Notes: generated by a model from the letters alone, not told the origin. A DNA stretch of 64,000 bases from Aeromicrobium sp. Root344 (GCF_001425755.1 NZ_LMDH01000001.1:2678749-2742748), one strand, 5' to 3'; positions 18,719 to 27,780 are shown, counted from the first letter of the stretch. Numbers and translations: made by a program.

Positions 18719-19525
18719 GTGAGCAATGCACCGATCGGCATCTTCGACTCCGGCTTCGGCGGCCTGACCGTCGTCCGCGCGGTGCTCGATCAGCTGCCGC
18801 ACGAGCCGGTGCTCTATCTGGGCGACACGGCCCGCCAGCCGTACGGTCCCAAACCCATCTCCGAGGTCCGTGAGTACGCCCTCGAGTGCCTCGACCACCT
18901 CGTCGCCCAGGGCGTCAAGGCGCTCGTCATCGCCTGCAACTCCGCGAGCGCCGCGGTGCTGCGGGATGCGCGCGAACGCTACGACGTCCCGGTCGTCGAG
19001 GTCATCGTGCCGGCCACCCGGCGCGCCGTGAGCGCGACCCGCAACGGTTCGATCGGCGTGATCTGCACCGAGGCGACCGCGACCTCCCGGGCCTACGACG
19101 ACGCATTCGCCGCCAATCCCGGCATCACCCTGCACACGCAGGCCTGCCCCGCCTTCGTCGATCTCGTCGAGGCCGGCATCACGAGCGGCCCGGAGCTCCT
19201 GGCCGCGGCCGAGGGCTACCTGCGGCCGCTGCTCTCCCTCGACGTCGACACCTTGGTCCTGGGCTGCACTCATTACCCGTTGCTCACCGGTGTCCTCTCC
19301 TACGTCATGGGCGACGGCGTCACGCTCGTCTCGAGCGCCGAGGAGACCGCCAAGGACGTCTACGCGCTGCTGGTGCGTGAGGGCCTCGAGCGTGACCTCT
19401 CGCTCCCGGAGCCGACCCATCGCTTCCTGACGACCGGCCGGCCCGAGCAGTTCCGCGAGCTCGGCCGCCGGTTCCTCGGCCCCGAGATCGAGACCGTCGA
19501 CCAGTTCGCCTGGGTCGGCGTATGA
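18719..19525 (+). CDS. murI: Glutamate racemase
   Basis: A 268-residue cofactor-free racemase that makes D-glutamate for peptidoglycan. The two catalytic cysteines are Cys73 (VIACNSASA) and Cys183 ([11 protein letters not shown]); the N-terminus [15 protein letters not shown] and the loop GDTARQPYG are typical. GTG 18719 is 8 bases after TAACCT, so it may be leaderless. The stop overlaps the MBL gene (ATGA), starting the run murI-MBL-rph-rdgB. Confidence 0.96.
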   Translation: MSNAPIGIFDSGFGGLTVVRAVLDQLPHEPVLYLGDTARQPYGPKPISEVREYALECLDHLVAQGVKALVIACNSASAAVLRDARERYDVPVVEVIVPATRRAVSATRNGSIGVICTEATATSRAYDDAFAANPGITLHTQACPAFVDLVEAGITSGPELLAAAEGYLRPLLSLDVDTLVLGCTHYPLLTGVLSYVMGDGVTLVSSAEETAKDVYALLVREGLERDLSLPEPTHRFLTTGRPEQFRELGRRFLGPEIETVDQFAWVGV

Positions 19526-20286
19526 AGCTCACCGTCATCGGTTGCTCCGGCTCGTTCCCCGGGCCGGACTCGCCGGCGAGCTGCTACCTCGTCGAGGCGC
19601 CGTTCGACGGTCGGACGTACCGCTTGCTCATCGATCTCGGCTCTGGCGCGCTCGGCGACCTGCAGCGCTTCTGCGACCTCCGCGACATCGATGCCGTCGC
19701 GCTCTCGCACCTGCACGCCGACCACTGCTTCGACCTGTCGGGCCTCTATGTCGTCAGCAAGTACCACCCCGGCGGGCAGCTCGACCGCATTCCCGTGCTG
19801 GGCCCGGCCGGCACGGGCGAGTTCCTCGCCACTGCCTACGGGGTCGAAGAGCCCGTCGGCATGACCGAGCAGTTCGACTTCCGTGACTGGCAGGACGGCG
19901 GGACCGTCGAGCTCGGCCCGTTCGCGGTGACGTCCGTGCGCGTCGACCATCCGGTGCCGGCGTACGCCCTTCGTGTCGCCGCCGGTGACCGTTCGCTGGT
20001 CTACTCCGGCGACACCGGCCCGACCGACCAGCTCGTCGACCTGGCCGCCGGCGCCGACCTGTTCCTGTGCGAGGCCTCGTTCGTGGAGTCGGTGGACAAC
20101 CCGCCCAACCTGCACCTCACGGGTGCCGAGGCGGGCGCCTGTGCGGCCCGCGCCGGCGTGGGCCGCCTGCTCGTGACCCACATCCCGCCGTGGACCGATC
20201 GCGCCGAGGTCGAGTCCGACGTCAAGACGACGTGGGACGGCCCGTACGACCTGGTGGCCGCCGGCTCGACCTATCAGCTCGGCTAG
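19522..20286 (+). CDS. Metallo-beta-lactamase fold hydrolase (Rv1339-like cyclic nucleotide phosphodiesterase)
   Basis: A 254-residue MBL-fold protein. Zinc ligands are in [12 protein letters not shown] (HxHxDH), [19 protein letters not shown] and VTHIPPW. The size and the position between murI and rph match M. tuberculosis Rv1339, reported as an atypical class II cyclic-AMP phosphodiesterase, so cAMP breakdown is a reasonable guess; RNase Z-like activity is the alternative. Coupled to murI by a 4-base overlap. Confidence 0.85.
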   Translation: MKLTVIGCSGSFPGPDSPASCYLVEAPFDGRTYRLLIDLGSGALGDLQRFCDLRDIDAVALSHLHADHCFDLSGLYVVSKYHPGGQLDRIPVLGPAGTGEFLATAYGVEEPVGMTEQFDFRDWQDGGTVELGPFAVTSVRVDHPVPAYALRVAAGDRSLVYSGDTGPTDQLVDLAAGADLFLCEASFVESVDNPPNLHLTGAEAGACAARAGVGRLLVTHIPPWTDRAEVESDVKTTWDGPYDLVAAGSTYQLG

Positions 20287-20287
20287 A

Positions 20288-20293
20288 TAGGCT
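20288..20293 (+). promoter_or_regulatory. -10 box before rph
   Basis: TAGGCT ends 6 bases before ATG 20300, so rph-rdgB can be transcribed on its own as a leaderless message as well as by readthrough from murI. Confidence 0.45.
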
Positions 20294-20299
20294 CGCGGC

Positions 20300-21022
20300 A
20301 TGACCCGCGAAGATGGCCGCAGTGCCGATCAGCTCCGACCCGTGACCATCACCCGCAACTGGCTCGACCACGCGCAGGGCTCGTGCCTCATCGAGTTCGG
20401 CAAGACCAAGGTGCTGTGCGCCGCGAGCGCGAGCGAAGGTGTGCCGCGCTGGCGCAAGGGCTCCGGACTGGGCTGGGTCACCGCGGAGTACGCGATGCTG
20501 CCGCAGGCGACCCACGACCGCTCGCCCCGCGAGTCGGTCAAGGGCCGGGTCGGCGGGCGTACGCACGAGATCTCCCGCCTGGTCGGCCGCTCGCTGCGCG
20601 CCGCGATCGACTACAAGGCGCTCGGCGAGAACACCATCACGATCGACTGTGACGTGCTGCAGGCCGACGGCGGCACCCGCACCGCCGCGATCACCGGCGC
20701 GTACGTCGCCCTCGCCGACGCCGTCGAGCACCTGCGCTCCAAGGGCGCGTTGACCGGGGAGCCGCTCGTCGAGTCGATCGCCGCCACCAGCGTGGGCATC
20801 ATCGACGGCGTCCCGCTGCTCGACCTCCCGTACGTCGAGGACGTCCGCGCCGAGACCGACATGAACGTCGTGATGACGGGCGGCGGCAAGTTCATCGAGG
20901 TGCAGGGCACTGCCGAGGGTGCCCCCTTCGACAAGCCCGAGCTCGACGCGCTGCTCGAGCTCGCCGCCAAGGGCTGCGCCGACCTCACCACGCTGCAGCA
21001 CGACGCCCTCGGCCGTGGCTGA
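20300..21022 (+). CDS. rph: Ribonuclease PH
   Basis: A 240-residue phosphorolytic 3'-5' exoribonuclease that trims tRNA precursors. Family blocks include [52 protein letters not shown] and [17 protein letters not shown] [17 protein letters not shown]. Length is typical. The stop overlaps the rdgB start by 8 bases, a widely conserved pairing. Confidence 0.96.
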   Translation: MTREDGRSADQLRPVTITRNWLDHAQGSCLIEFGKTKVLCAASASEGVPRWRKGSGLGWVTAEYAMLPQATHDRSPRESVKGRVGGRTHEISRLVGRSLRAAIDYKALGENTITIDCDVLQADGGTRTAAITGAYVALADAVEHLRSKGALTGEPLVESIAATSVGIIDGVPLLDLPYVEDVRAETDMNVVMTGGGKFIEVQGTAEGAPFDKPELDALLELAAKGCADLTTLQHDALGRG

Positions 21023-21626
21023 GGTCGTCCTGGCGTCCAACAACGCCAAGAAGCTGGCCGAGCTGCGCCGGATCCTCGAGCCGCTCGTGCCCGGGATCCG
21101 GGTGCTGGGGCTCGCCGACGTGACGCCGTACGACGAGCCGGCCGAGACCGAGCCGACGTTCGAGGGCAATGCGTTGATCAAGGCGCGAGCCTGCCTCGCC
21201 GTCACCGGGCTGCCGTCGCTCGCCGACGACTCGGGCCTGTGCGTCGACGCCCTCAACGGCATGCCGGGGGTGCTCTCCGCGCGATGGTCCGGCGTGGCCA
21301 AGGAAGCCGGGGGAGACGCCGCCAACAACGCGCTGCTCCTGAGCCAGCTGTCGGACGTACCGGATGAGCGTCGCACGGCGCAGTTCCGCTGCGCCGTCGC
21401 CCTCTGCACCCCTGACGGCGCCGAGATCATCGAGCTCGGAGAGATGCCAGGACGCATCCTCCGGGCGGAGCACGGTGAGGGCGGGTTCGGCTACGACCCG
21501 CTGTTCGCCGCGGACGGCTACGACGTCTCGACCGCCGAGCTGCCCGCTGGCGAGAAGGATCGCATCAGCCACCGGGGCAAGGCGCTCACCGCGATCGCTC
21601 CGGCCGTGGTCGACGCCCTCAGCTAG
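21015..21626 (+). CDS. rdgB: XTP/dITP diphosphatase (RdgB/HAM1)
   Basis: A 203-residue house-cleaning pyrophosphatase that removes non-canonical purine triphosphates. The N-terminus [44 protein letters not shown] (catalytic Asp), [11 protein letters not shown] and SHRGKAL are all typical. GTG 21015 lies inside the end of rph. The 3' end overlaps the convergent GDSL gene by 8 bases. Confidence 0.95.
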   Translation: MAEVVLASNNAKKLAELRRILEPLVPGIRVLGLADVTPYDEPAETEPTFEGNALIKARACLAVTGLPSLADDSGLCVDALNGMPGVLSARWSGVAKEAGGDAANNALLLSQLSDVPDERRTAQFRCAVALCTPDGAEIIELGEMPGRILRAEHGEGGFGYDPLFAADGYDVSTAELPAGEKDRISHRGKALTAIAPAVVDALS

Positions 21627-22326
21627 CAGGATCGAGCGCGGCGATGACCCGCCGCGCGATTGCGAGGCTGCCCTTGCGGTTGGGGTGCACGCCGTCGACC
21701 ACGCTGTCGGCCCCCAGAGTGCCGGACGTGCTGATGAACTGGATGCCGTGGCGCTTGGCCTGCGCTGCGATGATCGCCGTGACGCGCTGCCTGTTCTGTG
21801 GGTCACGGGGTCCCCACGGCGGGCCCAGCACGACGATGCGTGTCGACTTCGGCAGGAACGTCTGCAGGGTGTCGAGGTAGCGATCGACGGCATGGTCGAT
21901 GACGTCGTCGGACGCCGTGACGAAGCGACCGTCACGGCACGCGGCCCAGTCGTTGCGGCCGCCCTCGACGATGAGCAACGAGGGGGCTGCGCCCGAGTAC
22001 GCCTTGGGGCGGTCGATGAACGTGTCGCCCGTGCAGGCGTGGCCGGGTCGGAGGTAGCCCGAGCCCGACTGGGCGTAGCGCGTCACCGTGGCGTGGAAGT
22101 GGTAGCCGGCGATGCTCCACCAGCCCTGGTTCGCATCGCCGGGCTCGTCGTTGTAGCGCGCCGTGATCGAGTCGCCGACGACCACGATGCCGCGAGGCGC
22201 CACGGGCGATGCGGCGATCCTCTCGTCACCCGTGGCGCCCTGCCAGGCGATGAACGGGGCGATCAGCAGTGCGGCCAGGATGGCGAGGATGAGGGACCGT
22301 CGAGTGGTCACCCGGGGAATCGTCAT
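21619..22326 (-). CDS. Exported SGNH/GDSL hydrolase
   Basis: A 235-residue esterase-like protein. Residues 10-30 form an uncleaved signal anchor or signal peptide (SLILAILAALLIAPFIA). The SGNH blocks are VVVGDSITARYND (catalytic Ser), EGGRND (Asn) and DGVHPNRKG (Asp-x-x-His). Such enzymes deacylate lipids or polysaccharides outside the membrane. The 132 bases upstream are relatively AT-rich and should hold its promoter. Confidence 0.85.
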   Translation of the reverse strand: MTIPRVTTRRSLILAILAALLIAPFIAWQGATGDERIAASPVAPRGIVVVGDSITARYNDEPGDANQGWWSIAGYHFHATVTRYAQSGSGYLRPGHACTGDTFIDRPKAYSGAAPSLLIVEGGRNDWAACRDGRFVTASDDVIDHAVDRYLDTLQTFLPKSTRIVVLGPPWGPRDPQNRQRVTAIIAAQAKRHGIQFISTSGTLGADSVVDGVHPNRKGSLAIARRVIAALDPAS

Positions 22327-22458
22327 GCGTGCGCTTTCTCTGCTGAAGTCAGCGCAACTCTAGGTCGGATGTGTCGCCCGGCCCGACAGAATGGCCGAAG
22401 TCAATCCAAAAGTCATCAAACCTCATCCGAACGGTTCATGAAAACCTGACGCAAAGGA

Positions 22459-22923
22459 CTACTCGGGCAGGCTGAAGCCGTGTTGACGCCAGGCCTCGAA
22501 GACCGCGACGGAGGCGGTGTTGGCGAGGTTCATCGACCGCCGGCCGGGCAGCATCGGCAGGCGTACGCGCGCCGTGACGCGCGGATCGGCGAGCACCTCG
22601 GGAGGCAGCCCGGTCGGCTCCGGGCCGAACATCAGGACGTCGCCGGGCTCGTACCCGACGTCGGTGTAGAGCTCGTCGCCGCCGGCGGTGAACGCATAGA
22701 CGCGTCCCGGCGCCAAAGCCGTCAGCGCGGCGTCGAGCTCGGGGTGCACCGACATGACCGCGAGATCGTGGTAGTCGAGCCCCGCGCGGCGCAGCTTGGA
22801 CTCTTCAAGGTCGAAGCCCAACGGCTCGACCAGGTGCAGCTCGGCTCCGGTCACGGCGGCGAGGCGGATCGCGGCGCCGGTGTTGCCGGCGATGCGCGGC
22901 TCGTAGAACAGGATGCGGAACAC
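22459..22923 (-). CDS. trmL: tRNA (cytidine(34)-2'-O)-methyltransferase, TrmL-like SPOUT enzyme
   Basis: A 154-residue SPOUT methyltransferase acting on the wobble base of tRNA-Leu isoacceptors. FRILFYEPRIAGNTGAAIRL is the family N-terminus; the SAM knot is VLMFGPEPTGLP and LPGRRSMNLANTASVAVFEA. GTG 22923 is preferred over GTG 22932 because GAAGGGG is then spaced 10 bases away rather than 1, and the protein begins MFRIL as in homologs. It follows the transporter gene by one base. Confidence 0.9.
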   Translation of the reverse strand: MFRILFYEPRIAGNTGAAIRLAAVTGAELHLVEPLGFDLEESKLRRAGLDYHDLAVMSVHPELDAALTALAPGRVYAFTAGGDELYTDVGYEPGDVLMFGPEPTGLPPEVLADPRVTARVRLPMLPGRRSMNLANTASVAVFEAWRQHGFSLPE

Positions 22924-22924
22924 G

Positions 22925-24103
22925 TCAGCCACGCCCCTTCGGACTCCAGTGCAGCACTGCGTGGACCACGAGGCCCGCGACGATCGCCCATGCCGCCGAC
23001 CCGATGTGGAGCGCCGTGATGCCCGACGCGGCGACGAGGAATGTGACGACCGCCGCCTCCCGGCCCTTGCGCTGCGACATCGCGCCCTCCAACGAGTCGG
23101 CGAGGGTGCCGAGCAGAGCGAGGCCGGCGACGGTGGCGATGACTCCGGCTGGCGCCACCGCGACGAGTGCTGCCAGTGCTGCCGACGACACGGCCAGCAC
23201 GACGTACGTGGCTCCGGCCGACTGTGAGGCGATCCACCGCCGGCTCTTGTCGGGCCCGGCGTCCGGCCCGGCGGCGAGCGCGGCGCTGATGGCGGCGAGG
23301 TTGACCGAGTGCCCGCCGGCCGAGGCTCCGGCGACGGTGGCCAGGCCGGTCGTGACGATCGTGTCCCGCCACGGCACGTCATAGCCGAGCGACTTCATGA
23401 TCGCCACTCCCGGCACGTTCTGCGACGCCATCGTGACGATGTAGAGCGGCAGGGCGATGCCGACGACCGCCTCCCAGGTCCACGACGGTGCGGTCAGGCT
23501 GAGCTCGGGGAGCAGGGACGACGAGGCGATGCCCTCCCCGCGGTGGATCATGTCGATGCCGATCACGATGCCGGCGGTCAGGAACGCCGCGGGCACCGCC
23601 CAGCGCGGCGCCAGACGTACGCCGATCAGCCAGACCAGGGCGATCGCCACGATCGCGCCCGGGTTGTCGACCAGGGCCCTGACCGGCCGGATGCACAGCT
23701 CGAGCACCACGCCGGCGAGCATCGCCTGGGCGATCGGTGCGGGGATACGGCCGATCAGACGGCCGAGCGCGGGCCAGAAGCCCGTGAGCACGTAGGCCAC
23801 GCCCGCGATCATGAATGCACCGACCGCAGCCGGCCAGCCGCCGTCGACCCCGCCCATGCCCGCGAGCAGGGCGGCTCCCGGCGTCGACCACGCCAGCACG
23901 ATCGGGATCCGGTGGCGGCGGCTCAGCCAGACCACGCCGACGGCTTGGGTCAGGCAGAGGGCCAGCAGCCCTGACGCAGCCTGGTGGCGATCGGCGCCGA
24001 CGGCGGCGAGCCCGGTGAGGACCACGGCGAACGAGCTCGTGTAGCCCACGACCATCGCGATGATCCCGGCGCTGATGGGCTGTTGGAGCTCCGACCGGCT
24101 CAT
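22925..24103 (-). CDS. Benzoate/H+ symporter family transporter (BenE)
   Basis: A 392-residue membrane protein with about 12 helices. The N-terminal signature QQPISAGIIAMVVGYTSSFA and the motifs LAWSTPGAALL, GRIPAPIAQAMLAGVV, NVPGVAIMKSLGY and AGASAGGHSVNLAAI belong to BenE. Start 24103 is taken because longer options run into the divergent SRPBCC gene. No benzoate degradation genes are nearby, so the true substrate may differ. The stop abuts trmL. Confidence 0.9.
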   Translation of the reverse strand: MSRSELQQPISAGIIAMVVGYTSSFAVVLTGLAAVGADRHQAASGLLALCLTQAVGVVWLSRRHRIPIVLAWSTPGAALLAGMGGVDGGWPAAVGAFMIAGVAYVLTGFWPALGRLIGRIPAPIAQAMLAGVVLELCIRPVRALVDNPGAIVAIALVWLIGVRLAPRWAVPAAFLTAGIVIGIDMIHRGEGIASSSLLPELSLTAPSWTWEAVVGIALPLYIVTMASQNVPGVAIMKSLGYDVPWRDTIVTTGLATVAGASAGGHSVNLAAISAALAAGPDAGPDKSRRWIASQSAGATYVVLAVSSAALAALVAVAPAGVIATVAGLALLGTLADSLEGAMSQRKGREAAVVTFLVAASGITALHIGSAAWAIVAGLVVHAVLHWSPKGRG

Positions 24104-24147
24104 CCGCGACCCGAGACGATGCAGTGCCGCTCCATGGTGAATCACCC

Positions 24148-24153
24148 TAGACT
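24148..24153 (+). promoter_or_regulatory. -10-like box before the SRPBCC gene
   Basis: TAGACT lies 8 bases before ATG 24162, consistent with a leaderless or nearly leaderless transcript divergent from the BenE gene. Confidence 0.35.
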
Positions 24154-24161
24154 CACCCACC

Positions 24162-24587
24162 ATGGCCTCACCTCAGCGCGTCCACGTCACGCACACGTAC
24201 ACGTCCGATCCCGCCACGGTCTTCGAGAAGCTCGCGGAGCACGAGAACCTCGGGCCGGTGTTCGGTGCCAAGATCACCCGCGTCTGCGACGGCGACACCT
24301 CGCGCAACGGTGCCGGCTCGACGCGGACCCTCAAGATCGGGCCGTTGCCGGCGTTCCAGGAGACGACGACCAGGGCCGAGCCCAACAGCCTGATCGAGTA
24401 CAAGATCAGCAAGGGCAGCCCGCTCAGCGGTCACTGGGGCGTCCAGAAGCTCACGCCGACCCCCGAGGGCGGCACCACGCTCGACTACACGATCGGCTTC
24501 GACATGCCGATCCCCGGCATGGCGGCCCTCGTCGGCAAGGTCCTCTCGTCCAACATCAAGAAGGGTCTTGGCAAGCTGGCACCCTGA
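24162..24587 (+). CDS. SRPBCC family protein
   Basis: A 141-residue START/Bet v1-fold protein of the polyketide cyclase-like type. It starts with QRVHVTHTYTSDPATVFEKL, contains GSTRTLKIGPLPAFQE, and ends in an amphipathic helix KVLSSNIKKGLGKLAP. These proteins bind hydrophobic ligands in a deep pocket; the ligand is unknown. Divergent from the transporter gene. Confidence 0.8.
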   Translation: MASPQRVHVTHTYTSDPATVFEKLAEHENLGPVFGAKITRVCDGDTSRNGAGSTRTLKIGPLPAFQETTTRAEPNSLIEYKISKGSPLSGHWGVQKLTPTPEGGTTLDYTIGFDMPIPGMAALVGKVLSSNIKKGLGKLAP

Positions 24588-24599
24588 GCCCCGCGCAGG

Positions 24600-24612
24600 A
24601 TTGTGTAACAAT
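24600..24612. promoter_or_regulatory. FadR/FCD-type GntR operator upstream of the DMT transporter-gntR operon
   Basis: ATTGT-GTA-ACAAT is a perfect inverted repeat that fits the FadR-subfamily consensus TNGTNNNACNA exactly. It ends 5 bases before GTG 24618 and overlaps the expected -10 region. The operon's second gene encodes a GntR/FCD regulator, so autoregulation is likely. Confidence 0.65.
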
Positions 24613-24617
24613 ATGGC

Positions 24618-25508
24618 GTGCGTCCCGTCCTGCTCGTCATCGCAGCTGCGATCTGCTTCGGCACGACCGGGACGGCCCAGGCGTACGGCCCTGATGGGGC
24701 CTCGACCACCTCGGTGGGGCTGACCAGGATCGTGGCTGGAGGCGGCCTGCTGGCCGCGTTCGCCTGGTGGGTCGCCCGTCGTTCGCCGGCACCGACCCGG
24801 GCTCGGCTGTCGCCCGGCGTCGTGCTCCTCGGCGGCGTCGCGGTGCTGGCGTACCAGCCCACGTTCTTCGCCGGCACGCGACTCAACGGTGTCGCGGTGG
24901 GCACGGTCGTGGCGCTGGGTGCCGCGCCGGCGTTGACCGGTCTGCTCGAGTGGCTCGTCACCCGGCGACTGCCGTCGACGCCGTGGTTCATCGCGACGGG
25001 GTGTGCCGTGGTCGGCGTCGTCCTGCTCGGGGGGTTGCTCGACGAGGCTGACGCTGGCATCAGCATGCGAGGCCTCGCGGGCTCGCTTGGTGCCGCGTTG
25101 TCGTACGCGGTCTACGCCTTGGCTGCCAAGCGGCTCCTCGACGACGGCGCCAGTGCGACCACGGCGATCGGCAGCATCTTCGGCGCGGCAGCCCTGATGG
25201 GAGCGCCGTTCCTCCTGCTCGTCGACCTGTCGTGGCTCGGTTCGGCATCAGGCGTCGCGATGGTCACCTGGTTGGCCGCGGCGACGGTGGCGCTGGCCTA
25301 CGTCCTGTTCGCGATCGGGCTGCGGAGCCTGCGCGCGTCGACGGTCTCGACCCTCACCCTGGTCGAGCCGATGACGGCGTGCCTTCTCGGGATCATGCTG
25401 CTCGACGAGCGGCTCTCGACGGCGGGTTGGATCGGGCTCGCTGTCCTGCTGGGTGGCGTGGTGCTGCTTGCCCTGCCGTCCCGCCGTGCGGTGGCGGTGC
25501 CGGTATGA
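24618..25508 (+). CDS. EamA-family DMT transporter
   Basis: A 296-residue transporter with ten predicted helices in two EamA repeats; for example AAAICFGTTGTAQAYGP in the first and LGAALSYAVYALAAKRLL opening the second, with STVSTLTLVEPMTACLLGI near the end. Such proteins export amino acids or other metabolites. The 4-base overlap with the GntR gene suggests export induced by the effector of that regulator. GTG 24618 has no clear ribosome binding site. Confidence 0.88.
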   Translation: MRPVLLVIAAAICFGTTGTAQAYGPDGASTTSVGLTRIVAGGGLLAAFAWWVARRSPAPTRARLSPGVVLLGGVAVLAYQPTFFAGTRLNGVAVGTVVALGAAPALTGLLEWLVTRRLPSTPWFIATGCAVVGVVLLGGLLDEADAGISMRGLAGSLGAALSYAVYALAAKRLLDDGASATTAIGSIFGAAALMGAPFLLLVDLSWLGSASGVAMVTWLAAATVALAYVLFAIGLRSLRASTVSTLTLVEPMTACLLGIMLLDERLSTAGWIGLAVLLGGVVLLALPSRRAVAVPV

Positions 25509-26125
25509 GTGCACGCGCGACCGGGGCCGACCGGCTCGCCGCCGAGCTGCGCCAGCGAGTCCTGTCCGGTGACCTCGAACCCGGCGCTCCGCTGCGCGAG
25601 GAAGCACTGGCCGACGAGTACGCCTTGTCGCGGCACACCGTGCGGCGCGCCCTCGAACGGCTCGTCGCCGAGCGGCTGCTGGTCTCCGAGGCGTACCGGG
25701 GCGTCCGGGTCACCTCGTTCAGTGACGCCGACATCCTCGCGTTGCAGCAGCTCCGTGCGGCCCTGGAGTCCGAAGCCGTGCGGCTGATCCGTGCTGACCA
25801 CGGCGACTCGTGGCCGGCCGAGCTGGTCACGCCGCTGCTCGACGCCGCGGACCGGATGGCGGCCGACGCGTCACCTGAGCACGCGCACTCCGCGTTCCAC
25901 CGCGCGCTGGTCGCTGCGGCCGGCAGCCCTCGGATCACCGAGGCGTACGAGCGCCTCGACACCGAGATGCTGCTGTTCCTCCGGCAGCTGCGTTCGGCGT
26001 ACGACGGTGCCCAGCTGTGCACGGAGCACCGCGACTACGTCGCTGACGTGCAGCGTCGTGGCGAGGACGCCGTGCGGCGCCACCTCGCCGACTCGACCGC
26101 GATGCTGCTGTCCCTGCGTACCTGA
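25505..26125 (+). CDS. GntR family transcriptional regulator, FCD type
   Basis: A 206-residue regulator. The winged helix shows DLEPGAPLREEALADEYALS, then RHTVRRALERLVAERLL; the C-terminal FCD domain has ALESEAVRLI, HSAFHRALVAAAG and EHRDYVADVQRR, where Asp and His residues usually bind a metal for a small carboxylate ligand. Coupled to the transporter gene and probably acting on the operator at 24600-24612. Confidence 0.9.
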   Translation: MSARATGADRLAAELRQRVLSGDLEPGAPLREEALADEYALSRHTVRRALERLVAERLLVSEAYRGVRVTSFSDADILALQQLRAALESEAVRLIRADHGDSWPAELVTPLLDAADRMAADASPEHAHSAFHRALVAAAGSPRITEAYERLDTEMLLFLRQLRSAYDGAQLCTEHRDYVADVQRRGEDAVRRHLADSTAMLLSLRT

Positions 26126-26181
26126 ATCTGCAGGTCCGATTGGCGCCAGCGACGGCGAGCGATGCCGCCGACGATGGACTC

Positions 26182-26940
26182 ATGACGATCACCCAGCAGA
26201 CCACCACCATCGCCCTCGTGACGGGAGCCAACCGCGGGCTCGGCTTCGCCACGGCCCGCCTGATAGCCCAGAACGGAGCCATGGTCCTGCTCGGTGCGCG
26301 CAACACGGCGAAGGCGGAGCTCGCAGCCGCTGAGCTGCGTGACGAAGGGCTCGCGTGCTGGCCGATCACGCTCGACGTGGAGTCCGGGTCGAGCATCGCG
26401 GAGGCAGCCGCCCAGGTCGAGCGGGAGCACGGCCGACTCGACATCCTCGTCAACAACGCCGGGATCCTGCCGGAGGCGACCACGCCCGAGGCAGACCAGC
26501 CGCTGGACATCGGGCTGTTCCGGCGCACGTTCGACACCAACGTCTTCGGCGCCGCGGCAGTCTCGCAGGCGTTCCTGCCGCTGCTCCGCGCTGCCGATGC
26601 CGGCCGCATCGTCAATGTGTCGAGTCGGATGGGCTCGCTGACCGATCAGCTCGATCCCACGTCGCCGTACGCGGCGATGGTGCTCCCGGCCTACCAGAGC
26701 TCGAAGGCGGCGCTCAACGGTCTGACCGTGGCCCTCGCGAAGTCCCTGAGCGACACCCCGGTGCGGGTGAACTCGGTGTGCCCCGGCTGGGTGCAGACCG
26801 ACCTCGGCGGACCGGACAACCGCGCCGCGGCACCCACTCCTGCTCTCGAGGCGGCTCGCGCCGTCGTGCAGATGGCGTTCGTTCCAGCCGACGGTCCGAC
26901 GGGTACGTTCGTGGACCTCGACGGCCCGATCCCGTGGTGA
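26182..26940 (+). CDS. Short-chain dehydrogenase/reductase
   Basis: A 252-residue classical SDR. Cofactor loop VTGANRGLGFATARL (an NADP-preferring form), ILVNNAGILPE, catalytic Ser in NVSSRMGSL and YQSSKAALN with the catalytic Tyr/Lys (Y-x3-K), then VCPGWVQTDLGG. ATG 26182 gives the expected short N-terminus. It resembles plant carbonyl-reductase-like SDRs. Its stop directly abuts the stop of the convergent hypothetical gene. Confidence 0.9.
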   Translation: MTITQQTTTIALVTGANRGLGFATARLIAQNGAMVLLGARNTAKAELAAAELRDEGLACWPITLDVESGSSIAEAAAQVEREHGRLDILVNNAGILPEATTPEADQPLDIGLFRRTFDTNVFGAAAVSQAFLPLLRAADAGRIVNVSSRMGSLTDQLDPTSPYAAMVLPAYQSSKAALNGLTVALAKSLSDTPVRVNSVCPGWVQTDLGGPDNRAAAPTPALEAARAVVQMAFVPADGPTGTFVDLDGPIPW

Positions 26941-27342
26941 TCACTCCTGGTTGAGCGTCGACCAGAGCGCCGCCGTCCGGGCCTCGACATCGTCGGTGTG
27001 GATGCGTTGGACGTTGCGACCGCCTCGTGCGAACGTCCGGGACACCGCCATCGGCACGAGGGCGGCGTCGACGGGTTCACTGATCCAGTCGGTGTCCCGC
27101 ACGTTGACGAGGTCGACCTCGGTGCCGCCGGCGTCGTGGCGCCACGGACCGGTCAGCCGGCCGACGTACGTCCGACCGTGGAGGTCGCGGGTCCACACGA
27201 AGGAGCCGAGAGGCGCCGTGGCGAACCGTTCGAGCCGCCGCTCGCTGCGCGGGTCGTCGGCCTCGCCCATCCCGCAGACGCCCAGCATCAGCGCACGGTC
27301 GACTGCGGCGTACGGCTCGACGTCATCGCGACGAGACCGCAT
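26941..27342 (-). CDS. Conserved hypothetical protein, 133 residues
   Basis: No family name is recognised. The protein has a pattern that looks conserved in character: PLGSFVWTRDLHGRTYVGRL, TGPWRHDAGGTEVDLVNVRD, and ARGGRNVQRIHTDDVEART near the end. The central part suggests a small beta-barrel; no signal peptide or membrane helix is seen. ATG 27342 lies 28 bases after the stop of the 52-codon gene on the same strand, so the two may form one unit. Confidence 0.6.
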   Translation of the reverse strand: MRSRRDDVEPYAAVDRALMLGVCGMGEADDPRSERRLERFATAPLGSFVWTRDLHGRTYVGRLTGPWRHDAGGTEVDLVNVRDTDWISEPVDAALVPMAVSRTFARGGRNVQRIHTDDVEARTAALWSTLNQE

Positions 27343-27370
27343 CGGCGCCCTGAAGACAAGGACGCTGCGG

Positions 27371-27529
27371 TCAGCCGTTGGCTCGCGCGGCGTCGCTCTC
27401 CACCGCGTCCGACGAGTCGTGCCACTGGTCGTGCTCGTCGAAGTATCCATCCCGACGATGGCGGGGTGCCGCCACGGAGGGTCGGGCGGAATCGCGCCGA
27501 CGGGCGAAGGGTGTGACGACGTTCGGCAT
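27371..27529 (-). CDS. Small hypothetical protein, 52 residues
   Basis: ATG 27529 is preceded by GGGAGG with 8-9 bases spacing, a strong ribosome binding site on the minus strand, and the frame runs 52 codons to TGA at 27371. The protein is basic at first (TPFARRRDSARP, APRHRRDGY) and acidic later (FDEHDQWHDSSDAVESD), probably disordered. No family is recognised. Confidence 0.5.
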   Translation of the reverse strand: MPNVVTPFARRRDSARPSVAAPRHRRDGYFDEHDQWHDSSDAVESDAARANG

Positions 27530-27634
27530 GGTGACTGCCTCCCTGTGGTGGTCCCCACTTCGGAACCGGAAGACCAGGAATACCCCGCCATGACAGCCGC
27601 AAACCGTGCGCGAAGCATCGCTCAGGCAAACGCC

Positions 27635-27652
27635 TCGTGAAGTGCCGGCGAC
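27635..27652. repeat. 18-base direct repeat of the tRNA-Leu 3' end (copy 1)
   Basis: TCGTGAAGTGCCGGCGAC is repeated exactly at 27691-27708, where it covers the last 10 bases of tRNA-Leu plus downstream flank. The copies start 56 bases apart. This resembles an att-site duplication or a small tandem duplication, but no integrase or island lies between. Confidence 0.6.
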
Positions 27653-27690
27653 GGTCGGGGAGTCTTGGCTTCGTCGCTCACGTGAGCGGT

Positions 27691-27708
27691 TCGTGAAGTG
27701 CCGGCGAC
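27691..27708. repeat. 18-base direct repeat of the tRNA-Leu 3' end (copy 2)
   Basis: Second exact copy of the 18-base repeat, overlapping the 3' end of tRNA-Leu (27699-27708). Confidence 0.6.
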
Positions 27709-27780
27709 AGGACTTGAACCTGCACGCTCGAAAGCACAGGATCCTAAATCCTGCGTGTCTACCAGTTCCACCACGCCGGC
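27699..27780 (-). tRNA. tRNA-Leu (anticodon UAG)
   Basis: An 82-base class II tRNA. The acceptor arms GCCGGCG and CGCCGGC pair perfectly, the discriminator is A, the T-arm shows GGTTCAAGTCC, and the anticodon stem CAGGA/TCCTG encloses TTTAGGA, giving anticodon TAG and G37. A variable arm of leucine type is present. CCA is not encoded. Confidence 0.93.

Noticed and set aside
24104..24163. Longer N-terminus for the BenE-family transporter (start at 24163)
   Set aside because: It would overlap the divergent SRPBCC start codon, and the added residues are unlike family N-termini.
27635..27780. Integrated mobile element at tRNA-Leu
   Set aside because: Only 56 bases separate the repeat copies and no integrase, excisionase or foreign gene block is nearby.
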